A stretch of 55,565 bases of DNA from contig CASFDW010000010.1 in assembly GCA_949293595.1 (NCBI GenBank), forward strand, positions 1 to 55,565, given 5' to 3'. A model generated the notes under the pieces. That model was not told where the DNA came from. It searched no databases and worked only from the letters and a program-made list of their open reading frames with translations. A program made the position numbers and the translations under genes. Positions within the stretch are counted from its first letter, which is position 1; every line of letters starts with the position of its first letter. The stretch comes from an uncultured Spirochaetales bacterium. Lineage in GTDB: Bacteria; Spirochaetota; Spirochaetia; Sphaerochaetales; Sphaerochaetaceae. Positions 8,149-15,314 of this stretch are shown here, in pieces.

Positions 8149-9134
8149 CATTCCTCCTCGAGGCTGTCCGTGTTGTAGTACAGCCTCCGTGCCGCCTGGC
8201 TCTCCAGCCACTTGAGGACCGACTGGTCGAATTCCTTCGCCGAGTAGTATCCAAGCTTCTTGAGTCTTTCGTTCCTTGCCGCGGTCTCGATGAGGGACGG
8301 GATGTTCCTTCCGGGGGATACGGGGAACACGACCTCGGGGATTGTGATCCCCATTATCGTTGTGGTCGTCTGGTCACCGAGCCGGTCGTAGTCCTTCTTT
8401 TCGTCCCATTTCTCGAGCTTCACGGAAAGCTGGACCTGTTTCTTCTCCCTGATGGCACCGACGCCGAAGAGCGTCTGCAGGTTTATGATCCCTATGCCGC
8501 GTATCTCCATGTGGTGCGCCAGCATCGGGTTCTCTCCCGAGCCGACCAGGTAGTTGTCCGACAGCTTCTTCAGCTTCACCGTGTCGTCGCTTATCAGGCG
8601 GTGTCCGCGTTCTATGAGCTCGAGTGCGGTCTCGCTCTTTCCGATCCCGCTGTCACCCGTGATCAGGATTCCGATCCCGTACACCTCCACGAGCACGCCG
8701 TGTATCGTCTCTGTCTTTGCGAACACCTCGTCCAAAAGCGCGTAGACCCTTCTTGAGAATACCGCCGAGTCCAGCGGGGTGGAGAGGATGGCTGTCGCGT
8801 TCTTCTCCGCGATGTCCATGAAATGCTCGCTCGGAGCGGCCCCGCCGATGAAGATCACGCACGGCAAATTGTAGCTGAAAAGCTTTTCTATGTTCTTCCA
8901 GTCGTTGTCCTTTTCCAGAAGGCTGAGATATGACTGCTCCCCGCGTCCGAAAAGCTGTATGCTGTCCCATGAGAAATCCGTGAAATAGCCGGCAAGCGCC
9001 AGACCTGGACGGCTTATCTTGTCGTTCGGTATCACCTTGGACAGCCCGCTTCTTCCCGCGATGCATGTAAGCTGGAGATGGTTGTGCTGCTTGAGATCCA
9101 GATCAAGCAGATCCAGAACTGTGAATTCGCTCAT
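8148..9134 (-). CDS. hprK: HPr kinase/phosphorylase
   Basis: HprK (328 residues) phosphorylates HPr on Ser46 with ATP or pyrophosphate and reverses the reaction with phosphate. The P-loop GDSGIGKS lies at residues 160-167. The conserved HGVLVEVYGIGI segment precedes it at about 145-156, and the family signature MEIRGIGIINLQTLFG follows at about 209-224. The N-terminal 130 residues are the usual DRTGG-like domain. It is the first gene of the operon, with a TATACT -10 six bases before the ATG. Linkage of hprK to the lpt-rpoN-hpf block is common in Gram-negative bacteria, where HprK-like proteins control envelope or virulence functions rather than catabolite repression. Confidence 0.95.
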   Translation of the reverse strand: MSEFTVLDLLDLDLKQHNHLQLTCIAGRSGLSKVIPNDKISRPGLALAGYFTDFSWDSIQLFGRGEQSYLSLLEKDNDWKNIEKLFSYNLPCVIFIGGAAPSEHFMDIAEKNATAILSTPLDSAVFSRRVYALLDEVFAKTETIHGVLVEVYGIGILITGDSGIGKSETALELIERGHRLISDDTVKLKKLSDNYLVGSGENPMLAHHMEIRGIGIINLQTLFGVGAIREKKQVQLSVKLEKWDEKKDYDRLGDQTTTTIMGITIPEVVFPVSPGRNIPSLIETAARNERLKKLGYYSAKEFDQSVLKWLESQAARRLYYNTDSLEEE

Positions 9135-9140
9135 ATCTGG

Positions 9141-9169
9141 AGTATAACATAAACGGAGGTTATGATGAA
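9141..9169 (-). promoter_or_regulatory. hprK promoter, leaderless type
   Basis: On the minus strand a perfect-looking TATACT (9146-9141) ends six bases before the hprK ATG at 9134. The -35 at 17 bp is weak (TTCATC, 9169-9164). Only 30 bases separate hprK from the divergent asparaginase-like gene. Confidence 0.55.
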
Positions 9170-9659
9170 CGATTTGAGAATAATCACGACCGGAGGCACG
9201 TTCGACAAGCTTTACGATGCGATAAAGGGGGAGCTGACGTTCCGTGAAAGCCAGTTACCGCGCATATTGCAGCAGGCGAGGCTGACATTATCCGTCTGTC
9301 TCGAGGGACCCCTTGCGGTGGACAGCCTCTACATGTCGGAAGAGGAGAGGAATGACATAGTCAAATACATGGAGAACAGCGAGGAGGAACGCATTGTCGT
9401 GATCCACGGTACCGACACGATGGTGGAGACCGCCACCCTCGCCGCCTCTGGCGGCAGGCTGGGTGGCAAGATTGTCGTCTTCACCGGTGCCATGGTACCT
9501 TATTCGCTTGAGAACAGCGATGCGGAGTTCAACCTCGGTTTCGCCATAGCCGCGGTCCAGCTTCTTCCTGAAGGTGTGTATATTGCCATGGGCGGCCGCG
9601 TATACAACTGGAACGAGGTCAAAAAGAACAGGGAGAAGGGATTGTTCGAGAGACTATGA
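9165..9659 (+). CDS. Single-domain asparaginase-like protein
   Basis: The 164-residue protein matches only the N-terminal catalytic domain of type I/II L-asparaginases, which normally have about 320-350 residues. It keeps the TTGGTFDK loop with the nucleophilic Thr, the HGTDTM motif with the second Thr-Asp pair, and a VFTGAMVPYSLENSDAEFNLG segment equivalent to the third active-site strand. The C-terminal domain that completes the dimer site is missing, and the gene ends in an ordinary stop, so this is a short form rather than an edge truncation. Two ATGs occur in tandem (9162, 9165); GGAGG five bases before the second favours it. Asparagine hydrolysis is possible but unproven. Confidence 0.75.
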   Translation: MNDLRIITTGGTFDKLYDAIKGELTFRESQLPRILQQARLTLSVCLEGPLAVDSLYMSEEERNDIVKYMENSEEERIVVIHGTDTMVETATLAASGGRLGGKIVVFTGAMVPYSLENSDAEFNLGFAIAAVQLLPEGVYIAMGGRVYNWNEVKKNREKGLFERL

Positions 9660-9670
9660 TGCCAAAGGGC

Positions 9671-9698
9671 AAAAAAAAGCCCCGCAGTGAAGCGGGGC
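9671..9698 (-). terminator. Intrinsic terminator of the lpt-rpoN-hpf operon
   Basis: A perfect 7-bp stem GCCCCGC/GCGGGGC (9679-9685 and 9692-9698) with a six-base loop is followed on the minus strand by eight T residues (9678-9671). It lies just after the hpf stop codon and also faces the end of the asparaginase-like gene. Confidence 0.85.
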
Positions 9699-9705
9699 GG
9701 GTTTC

Positions 9706-10002
9706 TCAAAGACCCATGGTCTTTTCTTTTTCTTTCTTCGCCGTACTCTGTATCTTGTCGGCTATGAGTTCTATACCTTCATATAATTCGTAGCAGTCCT
9801 GGCTGACGATCTTCTCTTTCTTCCATGTGAAATGCATGATGGCATCGATATGATATCCGATCCCTTTTGATTCCCTCTTGATGTTGATGTCAAGATCGTG
9901 CAGATAGTCTTCGGCAAAGGAGAGCTTCTTTAGCTTCTTGTCAATGAAATCCTTTGTTTCATCGCTTGGCAAGTAGTTTACACCCTTAACGGTCAGATTC
10001 AT
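9706..10002 (-). CDS. hpf: Short ribosome hibernation-promoting factor (HPF/RaiA family)
   Basis: The 98-residue protein is a short-form HPF. It binds the decoding centre of idle ribosomes and helps form hibernating 100S particles or inactive 70S ribosomes. The N-terminal MNLTVKGVNYLPSDETKDFI and the basic helix KKLKKL are typical. The acidic-aromatic DCYELYEGIELIADKIQ stretch corresponds to the second helix. There is no long C-terminal dimerisation domain. An AGGAGG site lies 8-9 bases before the ATG. It follows rpoN by 77 bases, the gene order seen in many diderms (lptB-rpoN-hpf), and may also have its own promoter in that gap. Confidence 0.9.
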   Translation of the reverse strand: MNLTVKGVNYLPSDETKDFIDKKLKKLSFAEDYLHDLDINIKRESKGIGYHIDAIMHFTWKKEKIVSQDCYELYEGIELIADKIQSTAKKEKEKTMGL

Positions 10003-10041
10003 ACTTTCTCCTCCTTTTCTAGGTTGTATTTGTTTAACTTG

Positions 10042-10050
10042 ATTGTATCA
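10042..10050 (-). promoter_or_regulatory. Possible extended -10 promoter for hpf
   Basis: On the minus strand TGATACAAT (extended -10 form, TG-N-TACAAT) lies 40 bases upstream of the hpf start. No good -35 is seen, so extra expression of hpf independent of rpoN is only a possibility. Confidence 0.35.
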
Positions 10051-10079
10051 TGTGACAGGAAACAAAGAAAGAAAAATTG

Positions 10080-11429
10080 TCAGCTTTCACGTGTATATGA
10101 TGTGTCGATTTCAAGTTCCTTCCTGTATTTCGTGACCGTCCTGCGGGCGCATTTGATGCCCATTTCCCCGAGCCTGTCCGAAATCTTCTGGTCGCTCAAG
10201 GCCTTGCCGCTGTCATTGGAGCTTATGATCTCCTTTATCTTCTCCTTGACCGCGTTCTTGCTGAGCGCGTTCTCGTCGTCCTTTGCAAAGCCGGACGAGG
10301 ATGAGAAGAAGAAACTGAAGGGGAATACACCCCAGTCAGTGGACACGTATTTGTTGGAGCATATCCTGCTGATGGTCGAGATGCTCAGATCGAGCTGCTG
10401 CGCCACGGCGGACTGCGTGTCAGGAACCAGCTTCGACGGCCCTTCGTCGAAGAACGCCCTCTGCTTGTCGGCCAGATAGAGTCCGAGCCGGTGCAGCGTG
10501 ACCTTCCTGAGGTTGACCGCATCGATGATGTCCTCCGCCTTCTGCCTGTATTCCCTGAGGTACGAGAGTGCCTCCTTGTTCTTCGGGTCCTTCTGTGCCC
10601 TGACATCGTCCTCGAACTTCAGATACTCCGGATCAAGGGATACCGAAGGAAGGTTCTCCGATGCATCGCTTATCTCCAGCTCGCCGTCGGCGTTCCTTTT
10701 TATCGTAAGCTCGGGATTCACATAGCTGTCCCAGTTCGTGTTGAATTTCTCGCCGGGGTAGGGGGTGAGGCTCTTGAGGATCGAATAGAGCATGTCCGCC
10801 TCCTCCTGGTCGATGTCCAGGGCCTTGGCCACCAGGGCTGTGCGGCCGTTTTTGAGCATGCCGAGGTTGTCTATCATGAACGAGATGTTCTCCTCGTCCT
10901 CCTTTGCAAGGTGGAGGTCGGCAAGCTGCAGCTTCAGGCTCTCCTCCACGCTTGAGGCCCCTATGCCGACCGGATCAAGCGTCTTTATCACCCTCAGGGC
11001 CTCGGGGACGTATTCCATCTCCTCCGGCTTGAAGAGCGGTCCGACATCGCGTGGAAGGAATCCGTTGTCGTCCAGGCTGGACGAGAGGCGCAGCAGGGCG
11101 TTCTTGAGCCCGTCGGATACGTCGAGCATCTCTATCTGCTTGTCGACATGCTCCGTCAGGCTCTCCTTCTCCCCGATGGCCCTTTCAAGCCAGTTGGCCT
11201 TTCCCGCATCGTCGTCGCCCACGTATTCTATCGTGCTGTCGAGGCTTGTATGCGTGCTGTCGAAGCTGTAGGATGAGTAGCTCACGTCGAGGAACGGGTT
11301 CTTCTCCTCCTCCCTGCGGATCTCCATGTCCAGATCCTGTGAGCTTAGTGCCAGCATCTCGAGTTTCTGTATCTGGGACTGCGTCAGCTTCAGCTGCTGC
11401 CGGAGCCCCATCTGAAGGTTCGTGTCCAT
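10080..11429 (-). CDS. rpoN: RNA polymerase sigma-54 factor
   Basis: RpoN (449 residues) directs RNA polymerase to -24/-12 promoters and needs AAA+ activators. The Gln/Leu-rich region I is clear (LRQQLKLTQSQIQKLEMLAL), followed by an acidic region II, the core-binding and helix-turn-helix regions (DLSISTISRICSNKYV), and the C-terminal RpoN box as ARRTVTKYR near residue 430. The start is one base after the lptB stop, so translation is probably coupled. No sigma-54 activator gene is in the window, and I found no convincing -24/-12 site upstream of any gene here. Confidence 0.96.
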   Translation of the reverse strand: MDTNLQMGLRQQLKLTQSQIQKLEMLALSSQDLDMEIRREEEKNPFLDVSYSSYSFDSTHTSLDSTIEYVGDDDAGKANWLERAIGEKESLTEHVDKQIEMLDVSDGLKNALLRLSSSLDDNGFLPRDVGPLFKPEEMEYVPEALRVIKTLDPVGIGASSVEESLKLQLADLHLAKEDEENISFMIDNLGMLKNGRTALVAKALDIDQEEADMLYSILKSLTPYPGEKFNTNWDSYVNPELTIKRNADGELEISDASENLPSVSLDPEYLKFEDDVRAQKDPKNKEALSYLREYRQKAEDIIDAVNLRKVTLHRLGLYLADKQRAFFDEGPSKLVPDTQSAVAQQLDLSISTISRICSNKYVSTDWGVFPFSFFFSSSSGFAKDDENALSKNAVKEKIKEIISSNDSGKALSDQKISDRLGEMGIKCARRTVTKYRKELEIDTSYTRES

Positions 11430-11430
11430 C

Positions 11431-12159
11431 CTAGCCCCCGAACGCCTCGCCGAAATATATCTTCCTGGCGGTCTCGTTCTTCAGAAGTTCCTCCCTCGTG
11501 CCGGAGACGATTATCAGCCCGTCGGAGATTATGTGCGCATCGGTCGTGATCTCCAGCGTGTCGCGTACGTTGTGGTCGGTCAGGAGGATGCCGATCCCGT
11601 CGTCCGACAGCTGCCTGATTATCTGCTTGATCTCATATACGGCCTTGGGGTCTATGCCGGCGAACGGCTCGTCGAGAAGGAGGAACCTCGGGCTTGTCGC
11701 AAGGGCTCTTGCGATCTCCGTCCTTCTTCTTTCACCTCCGCTCAAGGTGTATCCGTACTGCCTGCGGACCTTGTCGATACCGAAGCGTTGGATCAGCATC
11801 TCGAGCTTCTCCTTCTTCTCGTCCCTGCCAAGTCCTTTCTGTGCCTCGAGTATGACCCTTATGTTGTCCTCGACCGAAAGCTTTCTGAAGATGGACGCCT
11901 CCTGCGGAAGGTATGCCAGGCCAAGACGCGACCTCTCGTGCATCGGACGGTATGTGACATCCTGTCCGTTCAGGAGTATCCTGCCGCCGTTGGCCTTTAT
12001 GAAGCCGACTATCATATAGAACGATGTGGTCTTCCCGGCCCCGTTTGGTCCCAGCAGACCGGTTATGTCCCCGCTCTTCATCGAGAAGCTGACATCCTTT
12101 ACCACATGCTTCCTGCCGTAGAATTTTGAAATGTGTTCTATTTGAAGGGTATCAGCCAT
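11431..12159 (-). CDS. lptB: LPS export ABC transporter ATP-binding protein
   Basis: LptB (242 residues) powers the LptB2FG complex, which extracts lipopolysaccharide or a related lipid from the inner membrane onto the LptC-LptA bridge. Walker A is GPNGAGKTT at residues 37-45, the ABC signature reads LSGGERRR, and Walker B is FLLLDEPFAGID, followed by the H-loop LLTDHN. The strings YGRKHVVKDVSF and YLPQEASIFRKLSVEDNI are characteristic of LptB rather than other ABC ATPases. The gene overlaps lptA by 8 bp. The membrane subunits lptF and lptG are not in the window. Confidence 0.96.
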   Translation of the reverse strand: MADTLQIEHISKFYGRKHVVKDVSFSMKSGDITGLLGPNGAGKTTSFYMIVGFIKANGGRILLNGQDVTYRPMHERSRLGLAYLPQEASIFRKLSVEDNIRVILEAQKGLGRDEKKEKLEMLIQRFGIDKVRRQYGYTLSGGERRRTEIARALATSPRFLLLDEPFAGIDPKAVYEIKQIIRQLSDDGIGILLTDHNVRDTLEITTDAHIISDGLIIVSGTREELLKNETARKIYFGEAFGG

Positions 12160-12772
12160 TTATGACTCCTCCGATCCTGCTTTCAAGGGCGATGGTGTCG
12201 TTTTCCAGATCCAGGGTTATCATCTGGGCCGAATAGGAGTTGCCCTTCCATTCCACCTCTGCATTCGAGCGCAGTGTCAGAAGTCCTTTGCCGCGGTCGT
12301 ATTCGACCGATTCGGCCCTGGCCCTTATGACCTCGTCGTCCTGAATCTTGCTCAGCCTTGCCTGGCCCTTGATCCTGAGGGTCTCGGCCTCCATGTCGAA
12401 CTCCATCTGGGCTCCGGATGCGAACAGGCCGTTTCCCCTGTCCTCAAGCTCGAAATAAGAGGATAGGAGCAGACGCTGCTCCTTCCGGTCGAAATGGACG
12501 GTGCTGGTCCTTATGCCCATGTCCCTTCCCTTGTCCTCGAGCCTTACGTTGCCCGTGCATGAGATGTCCGTCCAATCCTCTCCCGAGAGCCTCATGGAAT
12601 CCGCTTCAAGATGGATGTCGCCGTCATCGACCGAGGCACCCCCCGTGAGCTCCACGCTCTCCCTGCCCTGACGGAGCACTATCCTGCTTTCGGCGCCGGA
12701 GAAGCTGATTCTTGATGAGAAGGCCAGAAAGGGCAGGGCCATGATCAAAACGAGCATGCATGTCTTCCTCAT
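12152..12772 (-). CDS. lptA: LptA/OstA-like periplasmic transport protein
   Basis: The 206-residue protein has an N-terminal signal peptide (LVLIMALPFLAFS) and then the repetitive beta-strand pattern of the OstA-like N-terminal domain. Phrases such as VELTGGASVDDGDIHLEADSM, CTGNVRLEDKGRDMGIRT and VEYDRGKGLLTLRSNAEVEW are typical of the jellyroll that forms the LPS bridge across the periplasm. Position between lptC and lptB supports the name. It overlaps lptC by 4 bp (ATGA) and lptB by 8 bp. The sequence is weakly conserved, as is usual for LptA, so the assignment relies on context as well as pattern. Confidence 0.85.
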   Translation of the reverse strand: MRKTCMLVLIMALPFLAFSSRISFSGAESRIVLRQGRESVELTGGASVDDGDIHLEADSMRLSGEDWTDISCTGNVRLEDKGRDMGIRTSTVHFDRKEQRLLLSSYFELEDRGNGLFASGAQMEFDMEAETLRIKGQARLSKIQDDEVIRARAESVEYDRGKGLLTLRSNAEVEWKGNSYSAQMITLDLENDTIALESRIGGVING

Positions 12773-13281
12773 ATCCCGAACGATCCCCTCCTGATCCTCT
12801 CAAAACTGTAGCTTTCCGTCTTCAGGTCCCCGAAGAAGCCTTCCCCCAGGAATTCCCCGTCTTCCGATCTTACCATGACTTCGCCCTTCGTTGCGACCTC
12901 CTGCCTCTTCGAATCGAAGACGATGCCGTCGCCGCTTCGGATCTCGAGGCCCTCCGAAGGCTTGCTTATCACCGCATCCCCGCTTAATGTGAGTATCTCG
13001 TTCCTCGTATCCAGCTCCGCGCTTTCGGCGCTTCCTTCAAGCCCGTCTGCCTGGGTGAAGGCGATCTCCTCCATCAATGCCAGGTCCTCGGCCTGGTAGA
13101 AGGATATCCTCGAGGCCTGCAGCCTTATCGGGTTCTCCCCGTTCCGGCCCAAAACCAGCTCCGCATCCTCGAGTATCATGTCGGCCAAGGCGAGGTCCCT
13201 GTGGCCCGCAGCCTCCCTTTCGGGAAAATGGCAGGCGGACAACAGGATCGCAAAAAGCAGCAGGCCCAGGGCTTTCTTCAC
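12769..13281 (-). CDS. lptC: LptC-like lipoprotein
   Basis: The 170-residue protein starts with a lipoprotein signal (LGLLLFAILLSAC; lipobox LSAC with Cys16). Canonical LptC is usually anchored by an uncleaved transmembrane helix, so a lipid-anchored form is a variation. The rest is beta-rich, in the style of the LptC/OstA fold (SFYQAEDLALMEEIAFTQAD, TRNEILTLSGDAVIS, IVFDSKRQEVATKGEVMV). It would pass substrate from LptB2FG to LptA. It overlaps its neighbours on both sides by 4 bp (ATGA). Assignment rests on fold pattern and operon position. Confidence 0.8.
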   Translation of the reverse strand: MKKALGLLLFAILLSACHFPEREAAGHRDLALADMILEDAELVLGRNGENPIRLQASRISFYQAEDLALMEEIAFTQADGLEGSAESAELDTRNEILTLSGDAVISKPSEGLEIRSGDGIVFDSKRQEVATKGEVMVRSEDGEFLGEGFFGDLKTESYSFERIRRGSFGI

Positions 13282-13676
13282 TCTTTCTTCTCCAATATCT
13301 CGGGCTTGTAGAGGTTCTTCCTTATCTTGAAATAGAGTCCGGCCAGCAGAAATCCCGCCGCGACCCCCGCCAGGGCGCAGAAGAACGAGGCCGCCTCCGA
13401 TTTGAAGAAGTGCCTTCCGAGGTAATATCCTGGCACGAACAGCAGCATCGGAAGTCCGAACGACAGGAACACCGAAAACACGGTCTTTCCGGAGTCCATC
13501 TCCAGAACGACCCTGTCACCGCTCTTAAGCTCCAGATTCTTGGTGTTGTCCACCGAGAACGACGTGTTCTTCGCAGTGCAGAAGAAGGATCCCTTGCAGC
13601 CTTCGCAAGAGGAGCTGTCGCAACCGAGCCTTATTTTCCTGCCGTCCACATCAAGGACCGTGACCTCCTTCTTCAT
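13278..13676 (-). CDS. RseC/MucC-like (SoxR-reducing system) membrane protein
   Basis: The 132-residue protein shows the RseC layout: an N-terminal segment with four clustered cysteines (CDSSSCEGCKGSFFC), a short basic-polar stretch (LKSGDRVVLEMD), then two transmembrane helices (about residues 66-87 and 95-113) and a basic tail. Family members take part in reducing SoxR or modulating anti-sigma factor RseB/RseA in Proteobacteria. In this lineage they may instead be linked to Rnf-type electron transport. No rnf or rse gene is adjacent. It overlaps the ymdB-like gene and lptC by 4 bp each, so it belongs to the envelope operon. Confidence 0.8.
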   Translation of the reverse strand: MKKEVTVLDVDGRKIRLGCDSSSCEGCKGSFFCTAKNTSFSVDNTKNLELKSGDRVVLEMDSGKTVFSVFLSFGLPMLLFVPGYYLGRHFFKSEAASFFCALAGVAAGFLLAGLYFKIRKNLYKPEILEKKE

Positions 13677-14485
13677 TTCTTCTCCTCCGGGCGCTCTATG
13701 GCAACCTTTTCAAGTATGGTCGTGCAGCCGACGGCCTTTCCTGTCTCCTCGTCGATGTTCACAAGAAAGCCCTGGATCATCCCTCCGTCCCAGCATTCGC
13801 GGCTCCTGAGCGGGATGCCTCCCTTTATCTTCTTGATCTCGTTCTCCGGGTCGAAGCCTCCTACGGAGGTGAACGAGCCGACCCTTCCGTTGTCGGTTAT
13901 GTAGGCCGTTCCGTTTTCGCTTACACGCCCGTCGGCGGTTATGACCTTCGTATGGGTTCCAACCACTGCGGCGGCCTTGCCGTCGAGGAAATGGAACATC
14001 GTGTTCTTCTCGGCGCTGGTCGATGCATGGAAAATGAGGATCAGCGCCGCATTCTCCTCGTCGGCCTTCTTCAGAAGGCTTTCGGCGCTCAGAAATGCGT
14101 TCTGAACCGCTATTTTGGGGAAATCCGCATTTCCTAAGAGGTTTGCTATAAGATATTTCCTTCCCTTGAGCTCGACGAATTTCATGCCGCGTCCCGGACA
14201 CTGCGGGGGAAAATTGTAGCCGCGCAGCATGAAGCCAGCCTTTGGAAGGAACTCCACCATGTCGATCTTGTAAAACAGCTTCTCACCGCCTGTTGCAAGA
14301 TCGATGCCGAGCTTGCCGAGCTGCTGGCTGTGAAGCTTTCCTATTCCGAAGCCGTTGGTCATCCCCTCGGCGTTTATTATCGTATAATCCACCTGGTGCT
14401 TCTTCTTCAGTTCCCCGATGCCGTTCTTAAGCGCCTGAATGCCGGGTCTTCCCACGAGCTCACCAAGAAAAAGTATGTTCAACAT
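13673..14485 (-). CDS. YmdB-family metallophosphoesterase homologue with an altered metal site
   Basis: The 270-residue protein aligns end to end with the YmdB/TIGR00282 family (2',3'-cyclic nucleotide phosphodiesterases): ILFLGELVGRPG, YTIINAEG, NFPPQCPGRG, LILIFHASTSAEK, AVVGTHTKVITAD, GTAYITDNGRVGSFTSVGG. Several metal ligands differ from the family pattern: GD is GE (E9), N-G-E-N is N-A-E-G, GNHTWD is GGEKLF (Asn and His both lost at 67-68), and HTH is HTK (K180). H153 and H178 remain. Activity may be lost or changed. It is the first gene of the rseC-lpt-rpoN-hpf operon, expressed from a promoter six bases upstream. Confidence 0.8.
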   Translation of the reverse strand: MLNILFLGELVGRPGIQALKNGIGELKKKHQVDYTIINAEGMTNGFGIGKLHSQQLGKLGIDLATGGEKLFYKIDMVEFLPKAGFMLRGYNFPPQCPGRGMKFVELKGRKYLIANLLGNADFPKIAVQNAFLSAESLLKKADEENAALILIFHASTSAEKNTMFHFLDGKAAAVVGTHTKVITADGRVSENGTAYITDNGRVGSFTSVGGFDPENEIKKIKGGIPLRSRECWDGGMIQGFLVNIDEETGKAVGCTTILEKVAIERPEEKK

Positions 14486-14491
14486 AGTCTA

Positions 14492-14520
14492 AACTTAACT
14501 TTTCTTTTTGATGTTGACAA
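14492..14520 (-). promoter_or_regulatory. Promoter of the ymdB-rseC-lptCAB-rpoN-hpf operon, leaderless type
   Basis: On the minus strand: TTGTCA (14520-14515), 17-bp spacer, TAAGTT (14497-14492), six bases, then the ATG at 14485. The -10 is poor, but the geometry matches the other leaderless promoters in this window. Confidence 0.45.
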
Positions 14521-14540
14521 TAGAAAGTGATTTTCACAAA

Positions 14541-14569
14541 TAGACAAAACTTTCTTATGATGCTATATT
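14541..14569 (+). promoter_or_regulatory. tRNA-Leu promoter
   Basis: TAGACA (14541-14546), 17-bp spacer, TATATT (14564-14569); the mature tRNA begins 12 bases after the -10, leaving a leader of only about six bases. Confidence 0.65.
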
Positions 14570-14581
14570 CTCTTTAGAATT

Positions 14582-14664
14582 GCCCAAGTGGCGGAATGGT
14601 AGACGCGTTAGTTTCAGGTATTAATGGCTGCAAGGCTGTGCAAGTTCGAGTCTTGTCTTGGGCA
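14582..14664 (+). tRNA. tRNA-Leu, anticodon CAG
   Basis: An 83-nt class II tRNA. The acceptor arms GCCCAAG (14582-14588) and CTTGGGC (14657-14663) pair perfectly. The D-loop contains GGTAGAC, the anticodon stem TTAGT/ATTAA encloses TTCAGGT with anticodon CAG, a long variable arm follows, and the T-loop is TTCGAGT. The discriminator base is A and the CCA end is not encoded. Leaderless transcription is not relevant here; a proper promoter and a terminator flank the gene, so it is monocistronic. Confidence 0.95.
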
Positions 14665-14681
14665 GAACCTGATGATCCGGT

Positions 14682-14715
14682 CCCGTTTCCTCAAGGAGAC
14701 GGGGCTGTTTTTTTT
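14682..14715 (+). terminator. Intrinsic terminator after tRNA-Leu
   Basis: CCCGTTTCC (14682-14690), loop TCAA, GGAGACGGG (14695-14703) with one G-T pair, then GC and a run of T residues to 14715. Confidence 0.85.
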
Positions 14716-14865
14716 CGCATTGCGTTCCGTCCTGGAAACGATGAGGCCCTGCAGGCATGTGGTTTCCGTAATTGCATGATGCATTCCTGCACATGGGGAT
14801 TGCGGTGCGGGCTATTGCGGACTTCCGTTTCTTCGGCCCTGGCCCGGAAGCTCTTTGGAAATATC

Positions 14866-14896
14866 TTGAAACCTTTTCTCCCTGCGGTGCTATACT
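14866..14896 (+). promoter_or_regulatory. Promoter of the DUF3795 gene, leaderless type
   Basis: TTGAAA (14866-14871), 19-bp spacer, TATACT (14891-14896), seven bases, ATG at 14904. The spacer is longer than usual, but the -10 and its distance to the start are typical for this window. Bases 14716-14865, upstream, show no feature I recognise. Confidence 0.45.
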
Positions 14897-14903
14897 GGGC
14901 GAA

Positions 14904-15311
14904 ATGGATACAGAAGATCATTCACTCAATTCGGAACGTATTTCCCTTTTCGCCCCATGTGGAATGGACTGCGCCCTATGCCAGGCATATCAGGGTATGG
15001 GGCTTCCATGCAGTGGCTGCCGTATCGGAAGCAGCCGCAAGGCATGTCTTGGCTGCCCGATCAAAGCCTGTTTGAAAAAGGATTCCTATTGCTTTGAATG
15101 TGAAAAGTATCCTTGCCCCCGTCTCAGGCGTCTCGATGCGCGCTATAAGAATCGTTACGGGATGAGCATGCTCGAGAATCTTTCCATAATAAAAGAGCAG
15201 GGCCCCGATGCTCTGATAAGGGTGCAGGAGGAAAAGCATCGGTGCCCTGTTTGCGGGAATTTGAAGACGGTGCATAAAACCTTTTGCATACATTGCATGA
15301 AAAGAAAATAA
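14904..15311 (+). CDS. Cysteine-rich DUF3795-type protein
   Basis: The 135-residue protein carries about fifteen cysteines in short clusters (PCGMDCALCQAY, CSGCRIG, CLGCPIKACL, CFECEKYPCPRL, and a C-terminal CPVCG with CIHC), consistent with DUF3795 proteins, which probably bind zinc or iron-sulphur clusters. The C-terminal CPxCG...CxxC ribbon is zinc-ribbon-like. Function is unknown in the family. The frame opens 44 codons earlier, but a TATACT element seven bases before the ATG at 14904 and the conserved start of the domain favour the shorter form. It converges with the nuclease gene, with only three bases between stops. Confidence 0.7.
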   Translation: MDTEDHSLNSERISLFAPCGMDCALCQAYQGMGLPCSGCRIGSSRKACLGCPIKACLKKDSYCFECEKYPCPRLRRLDARYKNRYGMSMLENLSIIKEQGPDALIRVQEEKHRCPVCGNLKTVHKTFCIHCMKRK

Positions 15312-15314
15312 GGT

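Noticed and set aside
10003..10079. Sigma-54 (-24/-12) promoter upstream of hpf or elsewhere
   Set aside because: No GG-N10-GC with suitable flanks was found near starts; the hpf gap shows only an extended -10-like element.
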